Source: Porodaedalea pini
Taxonomy: Eukaryota > Basidiomycota > Agaricomycetes > Hymenochaetales > Hymenochaetaceae
Length of the DNA stretch: 64,000 nucleotides
NCBI GenBank assembly: GCA_002794775.1
Contig: NBAY01000052.1
Coordinates: 62,001-126,000, forward strand
Direction of reading: 5' to 3'
Numbering within the stretch: position 1 is the first letter of the stretch; each line of letters begins with the position of its first letter. The notes beneath the pieces are model-generated. The model was given only the letters and a program-made list of their open reading frames with translations. It was not told the origin of the DNA and made no database searches. Shown piece after piece: positions 12,101-21,961 of this stretch. Both the position numbers and the translations under genes were made by a program.

Positions 12101-13872
12101 AGGATAGAAGTAATCAGATAGCGATGTCGAAGGTGTAAGGAGCGCAACTTGTCGCTGCCACTCATGATGAAAGGTTGTGATAAAATGTTATCCAGAAGTT
12201 CGTAACATGCCGTGAGAGAAGAATGGTGTTTCCGGCACCCATGTTGAGCATCGGGAAGAAGGTTATTTAATTCAAAAAAAGGTTGAAGAATGTTGAAGAG
12301 AATGCATTCGAAAAGTTTGCCTATGGTGTCAACCAAGGTAATAGGCCAGAACGCTCGAGGAACAGTGAAGTCCGAACGTTTGGGTTTAGGAATGAACGTA
12401 ATGAGGGACGTTTTAAAAGGTAAAGGGAAATGACCCATCTTCATACACAAAGAAAAGAGATCAACGAAGAATTGACCATGGTGCTCGATGAGGAGCTCCA
12501 GATGTTTATACAAGATGTGGCTATTGCCAGGACTCGTTTTGCGATCGGTGCCACGAAGGGCAGCATGTACATCCTTCATTTCGATGGGACGAAACTCCGA
12601 GAGGTCGGGGAGAGGGATGACTTCAGGAGTGTGTATGAGCGGCGGAAAAAACGTTTCGCGAAAAAGGGACGCTTTATCGGGTTTGGTTAGGGAGAATAAC
12701 CCGTTATTCATACGGAGCGTGCCGATGGGAGCTCGGCGACAAGCCATACCAAGATATTGATTGCGCCAAGCAGTATGCGCATCAGATTGTTGAAGGCGAG
12801 AACCGAAGAACACGTTCTTGGCTCGGGTAATTTCGGTGTCTAAGCGCCTTTTCGACTCGGGCTGTGGGTTACGACAGTGATCGCGATAAAGTGTTGTACA
12901 TGCTTCGGTCCACCAATTGTTGGGGCCGAAGTAGGATTGTGGTTTTCATTTGTGTAAGAAGAGTGAAGCGAAATCTGAAAGGGATGAATGAAGGGAAAAC
13001 AAGAGGTCGTCCAACGCCTGAGGGGACTCGATTCCGGTTAAAGAAAAGGAGAATAAGTTTGAATCGCAAAATTCCCCAATAAAAGAGGGTAAATCTCTGG
13101 AACGAATGGATTGGAGCGGATGCTGTTGGGGCGCAGACGATTCGTTAATGTTAAAAGAAAAACGGATAGGAAGGTGATCGGAAGAAATGTCAAGGGAATG
13201 GTCTGAGACAGAAGCGGTCTCCAGAAGAAAAGGGGCGAAATCGTCTGAAGCGATGATAAGGTCAATGATGGTTTTAGAACCGGTGAAACAATTAAAGTAT
13301 GTATGTTGATTCGGAGGATTGCAGATGGTTAATGCATTCTTGTTGATCCAGTCAACAAGGGCTGCCAATTGCGAAAAAAAAGCAGATTGCTCTGGAAAAG
13401 ACCAGAGATCCGCGTGTTGGTTAAAGTCTCCGGCAAGGATATGAGAAGGAAGGTCAAGTGAAGGGAGCGGGTGTTCAAATTCGTGAAGGGTAGGGGAGTT
13501 GTAGATGTTCCAAAGTAACAGTGGGGATAAATCACCCCGCGAAAGTGAAATGACTGTGATGTTCGGAGATGATGAATGAAGGGTGAAAAGAGAAACGCGA
13601 TGGATGATATGGGGGTGTACAAGTGTACAACACCTAGGTTTCTCGGAAGACGAAGGTCGAAACGCGATGTAAGGAGCGGAGTAACGAAGGTTAAAAACCC
13701 GTGTACCAGATGAAGAAGATTTGGAAGGAACAATTGAATGAATTGTAGGAATTTCTTGAAAAAGAATGATGTCTGGGGCAGAATGAGTGGAAGAGAATGC
13801 TCATAGGAGATAATCGAATGTGGGTTCGGAATTACAAATGTTAAGGGAAAAAACAGATATTGTGTCTGTCAT
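9196..13872 (-). pseudogene. LINE ORF2: endonuclease, reverse transcriptase, RNase H
   Basis: Starts at ATG 13872, six bases after the ORF1 stop, in another frame. Order along the protein: APE endonuclease (GDFNQH near 13430, SDHLPI near 13170); reverse transcriptase (GVPQGSPLSP near 11915, catalytic AYMDDH near 11810); RNase H (TDGS near 10120, WLPSHRG near 9760); and a C-terminal C-x3-C-x7-H-type knuckle near 9400. One frame runs through the whole region if TGA codons at 13801-13803, 12946-12948 and 9445-9447 are passed and the fold-back element is ignored. Each TGA could come from CGA. The insertion between the RT and RNase H parts is a multiple of three once the TA duplication is discounted, so the flanking frame still matches. 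Confidence 0.88.
10401..11254. mobile_element. Fold-back (palindromic) element inserted in the LINE
   Basis: Two arms of about 400 bp are near-perfect inverted copies around a spacer at about 10807-10849. Outermost bases are TACAGCC on the left and GGCTGTA on the right. TA on both sides is a likely target duplication, as for Tc1/mariner-type MITEs. It has no coding capacity; the mirrored 81-residue open frames at 10685-10970 are only the palindrome read twice. Arms differ at scattered single bases (for example near 10436 and 11215). Confidence 0.92.
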
Positions 13873-13877
13873 GAAGG

Positions 13878-16112
13878 CTAAAAGGGAGAGCAATAGTTAC
13901 GGCGAGCTGGGCACTCCGACAACCTGGCGCTGTGATTGCCCTGGCAGTTGATGCACAGAGCGAAATGCTCGCATTGAAGGTTGTTAGATGCTGTACATGG
14001 AGCGCATTTGGCGACATGAATGGCGGTGCGATGAGGTTCAGAACAGATAGTGCAACGGGCGACTGATCTGCATTTGGCGGCCGGATGACCCAGGTGGTGG
14101 CAGTTGTTGCATTGGTTAATGACCGGACAGGCCTTCATTTCTTCGAGTCAATGAATCACCCCGAAAATAGGGATGGAGCGGTTGTTGTGTAGGAAGAAGT
14201 GGTCGAAACATAGGCGAGCGTCGTCCTTGAGTACGATCGACACATTACAGTAATCACGCTGGTTTAGGCGTTCGATGGAGGACATGAACCGAGGTGGGAA
14301 CATGAATTCCTGCCCTTCGAATTGCAGCAAAGAGGAAATCTCCTCGCTAAGGTCTTTTTCGGAGTAAATAAGGTTAGTATCTTTGTCGTAGACTGGGACA
14401 CCGGGGATGACCATTTTGAACTGGGGCGAGGGTGTGAATGCCTTGGCCCCCAAGATGTTGATGATATGATTGAGCTGGGAAACGAGAGAACTATGCTGTG
14501 CGTCAAAGTCGGAACGAATGTTAGTAAAAGCAATCAAAAGATTGCTGTTGGTGGTATATTCGACGTTCAGGATGACCAGGTGTTTAAAGAGTGGGTTGCC
14601 CTTAAGGCCTGCACGAACAGCATTTTTAACAGATAAGGGGGATGGGCGAACAGCGAGGTCACCCAGGAGAGAGAAGAAAATGCGGCGAACATTGCGAACT
14701 CGAGTGTTGACCGATCCGTTAGATCGGTTGATAGGAACTGTGGTAACTTCTCCTTGAGGGTTCTGTTCAGTAATTTGTACTACCTTGGTGGGGGTAGTCT
14801 TGGGTTTCTTTAGAACTGCTTTAGCGTACGAAACGGTTGTGAAGCCATCCTGGTCGGTGCCAACCGATTCAACAGGGGGATAGTAGATTTTGGTTTGTGA
14901 ACCACGAGGAGCGTTGTGTTCTGAATGGGCGTAACCATCAGGGGCGATGATAGTTCCCTCTGTAGTCATGCGGTACCCAGAGCCAGGGATATGGGTTTTA
15001 GCGATGGTGGCAGCGTATTTGGTTTTACCATTTTTTGGGACCGGGACGCATTGTTTAACGATCAGAGCTGGGGGAGGGAATCTGGGGTCATGAGAGAAGC
15101 GAACCCCAATGGGGTCTGGTAGAATTTTCTTCTGTTTATTTATGTTAGCGTTAGTTGAAGTGGACGGATGAGTAGTGGAAACAGGGGAGTCTACAAGCTG
15201 TTTTTCAATTATGTTAGTTTTTTCCGAAATAGAGGATACGACTGCTGAAAGGTGCTGGATGGACCTCGACATGGCGTGCATGGTGTCCATTATTTCCTGG
15301 TCCCGAATGGTCTGACTGTTAGTATAAATATTCTCAAACACATGTTTAAAAGAGGGAGAATGGATACGAAAAGTGGAATGAAAGGCTTCGAGACTTTCAT
15401 TAGCTGAGTTGGCGAGGCTGGTTTCGTCGTCCAAACTGTTTGACTTGTTTATCCAGCATACCAGGTTGGACCCGATATTAGCGAGGATGGAACCGGCGCG
15501 AGCCGGGTCTTCGAACCAGGGTTTGTCAGAGGACCACGTCGGTTGGGAAATGAGCGTGTTAATAGTGTTGATGGTTTCTTTGGTAAGATCGGCAAAGGAA
15601 AAGTTGACTCTCTTGGCGGTGGCCGGATCAGTCATTTCATCGATATCGTCCATAACGTTGTCGACCTGAGGGGCCTGACTAATATGCTCGTCCGGGATGT
15701 ACAAATCATCGTCCATAGCATCGTCGTCGATCCGGGCTGGGGGCGGGATAGACCTATGTTCTTCTTCTGAGTTCGAACGTTTAAGAGTGTTCTGCGATTC
15801 GATATCAGGAGTAGGAGGAAGATCCCCTTGTTTACGGAGTTTGGCGGCATGTTCGTCCGCCTCGACATCGGGAGACCATTGAGCGCGATTCGCTTGTACT
15901 GTAGCGCATACGTTGTCATTGTGGTTGTAGGTCTTGTCGCGACCACAAGTGACACATAACTTGGCGGTCCCACTAACACACTGGCGACTGTGATAGGGGA
16001 GATCCTGTTTACACTCCCCACACTTGATGGGGTCCTTGGGATTAACAAGGGAGCGATAAGACTTTGTCTTGTTAAGAGAAGCTTTTGCTTTGGTCAACAA
16101 ATTGTTGTCCAT
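13878..16112 (-). pseudogene. LINE ORF1: zinc-finger gag-like protein
   Basis: About 744 codons with one in-frame TGA at 14148-14150. The N-terminus has a C-x2-C ... C-x7-C-x2-C cluster (about residues 31-58). The middle is polar and acidic, followed by a basic region and an RRM-like segment near 14300-14640. After the TGA come three cysteine clusters, the first a perfect C-x2-C-x4-H-x4-C knuckle near 14110, typical of nucleic-acid-binding ORF1 proteins of Tad-like elements. The frame is unchanged on both sides of the TGA, so it is a single nonsense change and not a gene boundary. Confidence 0.85.
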
Positions 16113-16184
16113 AGCGGAGAGACGATACAGAAAAGCGATAGATGAACAATTTTCCCACGATCGATGATGATGGAAAGAGGAAAA

Positions 16185-16196
16185 GTGATCTCGATT
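16185..16196. repeat. LINE target-site duplication, right copy
   Basis: GTGATCTCGATT, identical to 9046-9057. Confidence 0.8.
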
Positions 16197-16485
16197 GCGA
16201 CGCGTGCGAGCTGCAACCGATGATTCAGGACTCAGCAGTCCACGACGCCTTCAACGGCGTGCTTCACGCCTCGACGTTCTTGTCTAGACACTTATCGGAA
16301 CTCAGCTCATGCGGTTCTCTTGTGAGAAGCTTCTATAGGGCAGCCACGAACAAAGTATACCATCTCTAGGTCGTCAGGAGACTGAGGACTTCAACAGCTA
16401 GGGACTTCGAGCACTAGACTCTCAAGACTCAATCAAGCGCTCCTGCCAAAGCGGAGCCTCTTTCCAGGTCACTCAATCAACTCGA
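16197..16485 (+). promoter_or_regulatory. Proximal promoter and leader of the sphingomyelinase-like gene
   Basis: The 289 bp left between the LINE and the ATG at 16486. TC-rich DNA at 16400-16485 fits a leader. No clear TATA box was found. Confidence 0.45.
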
Positions 16486-19390
16486 ATGTCTTCAAGGCCT
16501 TTCAGAAATCATGTTACTCGCTTCGGTCTCTTACTTCTCGGGCTTGCCGTGCTTCCGCAGCTCGCGCTTGGGTCTCAGACAGTTCTGAACCTCGACAATG
16601 AGGTTTCCATCGCAGATGACATATTGACAGCAGCACAGAATGCCAACACGATAAAGAGCTGCAGGTCGTGTCAGGCGCTACTCCTTCCGCTCAAGCGTCT
16701 CGCATCCATTGGCGACGGCAGCTTCGTTTCCACGATGACACGCATCTGCAAAGTGCGCAAGGTATAGACTTTTTATTCGTCACAGTTGCGGTCGTGCACA
16801 GTGTTTATTATTCGTGCTGCTCCCAGCTCCAGGACCCAGACATATGTGAAGGCGATATCGGAGCACAAGGTCCTATCATCGCCAACGCGTTGCGACGCAT
16901 CTCTGTGAATGGTCGCACGTCGCGCCTTCTCTGCAACGCACTTTTCGGGATGTGCGATCAGGAGCCCGTGGAGCCGTACAATGTTACCTTTCCCGAAAGT
17001 CACCCCGAAGAAAGCTTAGCGAGGGGGAAGGCGGTGCCACTCGGACGTAAACCATTTCAGGTGGTGCATCTTAGCGACGTGCACATTGATCGCGAGTACT
17101 TGGTAAGTGGTTTTCTCGTACTCTTCTGATTTATCTTTCCTGTGTGTCAATTAACTTCTCTTTCGTGGTGTAGGTGGGCTCAGAGGCGAACTGCACGAAG
17201 TACATTTGCTGCAGAGATTTCTCGTCGGGTGAGGATGAGACAGATGGCGACGTCATACATCCCGCGGAACCATTTGGCAACAGACGTTGCGACTCTCCTA
17301 TCAGACTCGCGAACAGCATGTTGCATGCCATAAACGAATTGGTCCCAGACGCTCGTTTCACTATTTCGAGTGGCGACGTCGTTGACCGTGCGTTTTCAGA
17401 ATTCTGACGGAGTACGCTTTAGCTAAAGCAACTTTACAGATGCCAATTGGCTTCTCACTCAAGAGTAAGTGCCCATTTGTATATTTCATCCAATTTCTTG
17501 GAGTTTATGTTCTACTAGTACCGTCGAAGATGGGTTGCACGGCTTCCACGAACAACTGTTTGCGAACCTTTCTGCCACCAATGCGTTTTATGGATCCATC
17601 GGTGTGTCCTCCTTTGATTTATCGTTAGTCACACGACTGACGGCTTCGTATCTCCAGGCAACCAGTAAGATGCGCTTATCCTGAAACTATCGCGGTCGAA
17701 ACATAACAATTTGTCCTTTTAGTGACGCATATCCGACGAATGATTTTCCTCGTTCGACATCTGATGAGCCTGATGCGTCTAAATGGGTGTTCGACCTGTT
17801 AAGCAGCGATTGGGAGGTGGGTTTCGAAGAATTTCTAATGATAATCTCCTATGTTTACGTCTTGCTCCGATATCGACAGCGTTGGATAGGCGAGTCCGGG
17901 GTATCGTCTGTACAACATAGGTCGGGGTCGTACGCGGTTGTGCATCCAGGAACAAATTTGAAGTAAGAGATCTTAGCTTTCATTAACGAACTTCTGCTGA
18001 CTTTGATGAAGACTAATTTCTGTCAACACGCAATACTGGTACAAGTTCAAGTGAGGTTTTTTTTTCAATGATGACCGTTGTTTTAATACTCATTACGGAC
18101 ACGCCTCTGAAGTTTCTGGATCTATGACAGCGATGAATTCCAGTGCGTTAGCGAGACGTATCCTCATCCAAAGAATAGAGTTAATATATCCCGCAGACCC
18201 GATCCGAATGGCATCCTGTCGTTCCTTGTCTCTGAGCTCGATGCGGCAGAGAAAGCAGGTCAGCGTGCGTGGATTTTCGCCCATATACCTCCAGGCACGA
18301 GCGATACCATGCGCGATCAGGTTTGTGTTTGGGTCTTCTGTTTCAATTGTAATAAAACACAAAGCTTACCTTCTGGATCAACCAGTCAAATTACTATAAT
18401 CAAATTGTACAACGCTATCGCACCACAATTGCAGGCCAGTTTTTTGGACACACGCACTTGGACCAGTTCCAGATCGCATACACGAATTACTCGGATCAGA
18501 GAGTGGGAACAGCAATGAGTTTCGGCCTTATTGCGCCGTCTTTAACTCCGACAAGTACGTTGCACTTCGCTGCCTGACTTTTCTTGCACTAATTCTACCT
18601 TCGGCTCTATGAATAGACGGGAATCCTGCGTTCACCGTGTACGATGTTGATCCTGATACGTATGACATCATGGATGCTAAGGTCTATATTGGTGAGTCTC
18701 CCTTGCGTCGTACTTCGCTTGAAATTGTGACTTAAGTGGATTTCTGGGTAGCAAACATGACCAAGCCGTCTTACCATGACGAACGTATGTATGGTTTTGC
18801 GTTTTACTTGATGACATGATCTGAAAACTGGTCCATGGATAATAGCCGAGTGGAAGCTTTACTACAGCGCACGCGCCACTTATGGTCCTCTCGTCGCTTC
18901 CCTCTCTTCCTCATCCTCGTCATCCCCGGATCGAGCGTCCTTCCCTTCATCCGCTCCACTTGACGCGCCGTTCTGGCATAGCCTAACGGAGGTCTTTGAG
19001 TCTGATAACACTACTTTCACAAAGTACCTCGAACGCATGACGCGTAGTGCGTGGACCCGGAGATGCGGAGAGAAGTGTCGTAACATAACGATATGCGATA
19101 TGCGGGCGATGCGTGCAGAAGATAGCTGCGTATGTGGCTTTTTTTTTTTGATTTGTTTGGCCCGCTTGCTCGAGGAGGATTTCTGACGTTGAGTTATGTA
19201 GTTTCAACAAAGTTTGAACGAGATCATCATCCCGCCTCCTGGTCGGCAGAGTAGTCCTGTATTTGAACCTGACGATCAGGAGACGGAGGCGTCGTCGGAG
19301 CTTGACGCTCACAATGCATGCGAGGGTAGCACGGTCCCTCTCATCATGCGGAGGCTAGTTGCATGGGTGCATTTAGAAGTCGAGAACTAA
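16486..19390 (+). CDS. Acid sphingomyelinase-like phosphodiesterase
   Basis: Fifteen exons, 684 residues: 16486-16761, 16827-17102, 17174-17387, 17440-17464, 17519-17601, 17658-17664, 17723-17816, 17880-17962, 18012-18050, 18113-18320, 18386-18554, 18617-18691, 18752-18784, 18846-19129, 19202-19390. A signal peptide covers about residues 1-29. A saposin-B-like cysteine-rich segment follows (SCRSCQ near 65), then a calcineurin-like metallophosphatase with DVHID (about 176), GDVVD (about 251), GNHD (about 292), the HIPPG histidine and GHTHLD (about 456). All metal ligands expected of the family are present. It should act outside the cell or in the vacuole, releasing phosphocholine-type head groups from sphingolipids; the true substrate is unknown. 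Exon 6 is a 7-nt microexon inside the GNHD motif. Confidence 0.93.
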
Positions 19391-19637
19391 TATTCGGATA
19401 TGGACACCATAGATCGACTATGCTACAAGCTTCAGTAATTGTTGAACTCTTTCTTAGTCATCATTCTGAATGTTTTGCTTGCTTGTAATATATAATTGTG
19501 TACTATACTCTCCGTGGGACGACAAGGAAAAGATTGGGGGCTCGTTCCATAATCGTGACTGGGATACGGTTGACCAGCCTTTACGAGTACTCCTACATAT
19601 GCATTTATAAAAATTAAATCGGTATTTGGTGGAATTA

Positions 19638-20092
19638 TCATTTGGCAGGTCTGACAACGGGCTTGTTGACAATGGACGACTTAGTTATTCCGCCCCTCGG
19701 AAGAAAGCGAGGGACCGGACTTCCAAATTACTAAGTAGCAGAAAGGGACGTGAGTCAACGGAAGAATAGCTCACACTGTATCTTCTACTTCAGGTGCAGG
19801 AGCTGCTTCTGCGCCCGCACCTCTGTCAGCGGGTTCTTTGCTGAAGGATTTTGTCAGATGATACTCGGGGTTCGTTGAAATTTTAGCTCACGCCGCTTCA
19901 GGGCTTTGCTTTGCTGGCTCGACTGCTTCACCGTGAAGAGCTCCTTGCGGTGCAGCGTCAGGTCTGATCGATGCATCCGCCACGGATCTGAGACCGGATT
20001 GATCAGGGATAGGTAAGAAACAAACAAAAGCTTTGATTGTCTGACTCGTCGTTGACAGGCATAAGCCCTTGGTGTTCAGGATCCTTGTCCAT
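19638..20092 (-). CDS. Small phase-2 family protein, copy 1
   Basis: Exons (minus): 20092-20046, 19987-19892, 19840-19775, 19719-19638, giving 96 residues. All three introns are in phase 2; donors are GTCAGA, GTGAGC and GTGAGC. The protein is polar, rich in A, E, P and D, without signal peptide or membrane segment, and ends with the shared motif FLPRG followed by VRPAK. It is a close paralogue of copy 2 (20447-20951): both begin MDKDPEHQ and share KQxPE and APxPEVEDT. I do not recognise the family; function unknown. Confidence 0.7.
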
Positions 20093-20446
20093 GCTGTTCT
20101 TTGGTCAATCGTTGTAGGGTCGAAGATCTAGAGATCTTCTCGGGCGGTGAAACAGGAAACACAGCTGCGACTAATGGGGCAATGGAAATGGCGTGTTGTA
20201 TTTTCCGTAGTGTACTGTTTGTTAATCATGTGAAAGTCTAGGTTATGCTACAGCAGAACAGTTGTGGGTTCCTTCAGCTTAAAGAGATGAACCGTACACA
20301 AGAGATGTTAAGTCAAAGATTGGAGGCTCGTTTCATAATTGCACATTGGGACATGACAGCAATAAACCGGTTGGTAAAATCTTTACAAGTTCTCCGAGTC
20401 CTCCTGTCTGTATCTACGAAAATGAATTTGGTCTTCGGTGGTATTA
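20093..20446. other. Spacer between two duplicated small genes
   Basis: Its first part (to about 20200) matches the region upstream of copy 2 (20952-21040), so the duplicated unit includes upstream DNA. No other gene is seen. Confidence 0.6.
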
Positions 20447-20951
20447 TCATTTAGCGGGTCTGACTTTGGGATCATTAATGGACGGCTTGGTTGTCGGCCT
20501 GGATATTCTGCCCCTCGGAAGAAAGTGAGGGACCGGACTCCCGCATCGTTAGCAGAAGGGGACGTGAATCAGTAGGACAGCAACTCACGCTGTATCTTCC
20601 ACTTCAGGCGTGGGAGCTGCTTCTGTTTCCGCACCTCCTTCAGTGGATTCATTGCTAAAGCATTTTGTCAGATGATGCAGGATGATACTCGATGAATACA
20701 TATCCTTGTTGGAGGTTTGTTAAATAAAACTATCACTCACGCCACTTCAGGCCTTTGCTTTGCTGGCTCGACTACTTCACCACGACGACTCGGAGCGTCT
20801 TGCCGTGCTGCATCAGGTGTAATCGATGCATCCGGTACGGATCTGTGACCGTATCGATCAGGGACAGGTAAGAAATAAAACGGAAGCGGCTTTGACCGAC
20901 TCACTCTTCGTCGCCAGGCTTGGGTTCTTGGTGTTCAGGATCCTTGTCCAT
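20447..20951 (-). CDS. Small phase-2 family protein, copy 2
   Basis: Exons (minus): 20951-20905, 20842-20741, 20654-20589, 20537-20447, giving 101 residues. Introns are all phase 2 with GTGAGT donors. Same layout as copy 1; C-terminus has FLPRGRI and ends VRPAK. The protein is highly charged and proline-rich, so probably disordered. Both copies are intact, which argues against simple pseudogenes. Function unknown. Confidence 0.72.
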
Positions 20952-21961
20952 GCTGTTCTTTGGTCAGTCGTTGTAGGGTCGAAGAGATCGTTCTCGGGAT
21001 GTAAAGCAGGAAACACAGCTACGACCAAAGCTGTAGCAATCAATGGACGCGATAGATAACCGATCTGGTCAGTTCACAATAAATGCCTTCGTAGATCACC
21101 GGACGAGAAGCTCTTAGAAGAGTCGAAACAGGGTGGGCAACCTCAGATATTGAACTACAACTTAGCATCTGGAACCTTAGCCCGAAATTCTTTATTCATT
21201 GCATTTGCACGATCAATTTACCGATATTAGTGGACTTAACTTTCGGTATAAGGTAAAACCCGCCTCTCCGGCGCTTCAGATAAGGTCCAACAAGGTGCTT
21301 GAGAAGGATGTTGGGGGAGCTTTTACACTTATGAAGCAAGCCGGTCAATCGGAATACGCTCCTCTGCAAAGCATGTTAGGCAGTCTCTTGCTTTACCATC
21401 ATACGTTCTTGCTCGCTGGTCTTCCACCCGCCCACCGACTTTCTGCCATCAAGGCATCCCTATCTGTTGCTCATGTATGCATTCACGGCCATAATGCGAT
21501 TGCGTCTGTGCTGGTGCTGGTGCCCCAGACCATGAATGACTATAGCACAATCCCTTGTTCTCCTGCTCCACAGTGCACTAGCAACGTTCCCTCTTGTGCA
21601 CACCGACAGTAGTGCTGCTGTTCGGTCCTTCCATTTTATTTGCTGAGATTGAAGAAGTGGTAATCCTTCGTCGCACACCCGGCCAATAGACACTGGCACA
21701 GGGGACAGGTATCGGTGAGGCTGGAAATATTCGTTGTAAAACAAGACGGGCGCTATGCCAGTTTCAATGCAAGTTCATCCTTGCAGGGGCTCGGCCGAAC
21801 ATACAAACCGTACTCTCCTCTTGCTATTGAAAAATATTAGACACAATTAGCACTAAAGCTGATTCCGCAAGGACTCGCCTGTTACTCTCCTCGTTCTAGA
21901 TGCTACATATGTCAGACTAGATTAGTAAGAAGCTACTGATTTATGCATCAAAAGAACTTAC
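20952..21961. other. Intergenic, no supported gene
   Basis: The first 100 bp are duplicated upstream of copy 1. A 137-codon open frame at 21199-21612 (+) has no family features, no flanking splice logic and overlaps a similar frame on the other strand; I do not call it. Confidence 0.5.

Larger units (their letters stand above)
9058..16184 (-). mobile_element. Tad-like non-LTR retrotransposon (LINE), defective
   Basis: A 7.1-kb element on the minus strand bounded by the 12-bp duplications at 9046-9057 and 16185-16196. It encodes ORF1 (zinc-finger, gag-like) and ORF2 (APE-type endonuclease, reverse transcriptase, RNase H and terminal zinc knuckle), the layout of the fungal Tad1 clade. The 5' leader is about 72 nt and no poly(A) tail is evident at the 3' end. 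It is inactivated by four in-frame TGA codons and by a fold-back insertion at 10401-11254. Confidence 0.9.

Noticed and set aside
12946..13872. Several separate small genes on the minus strand
   Set aside because: They join in one frame into LINE ORF2 (endonuclease) once the TGA codons are recognised as mutations.
13878..14150. Independent zinc-knuckle gene
   Set aside because: Same frame as LINE ORF1 and separated from it by only a single TGA.
9058..16184. Classic RIP signature
   Set aside because: RIP would give many scattered changes, often TAA and TAG as well; here only a few TGA codons are seen, so CpG deamination is the simpler reading.
21199..21612. 137-codon open frame
   Set aside because: No recognisable features or splice partners; likely chance.
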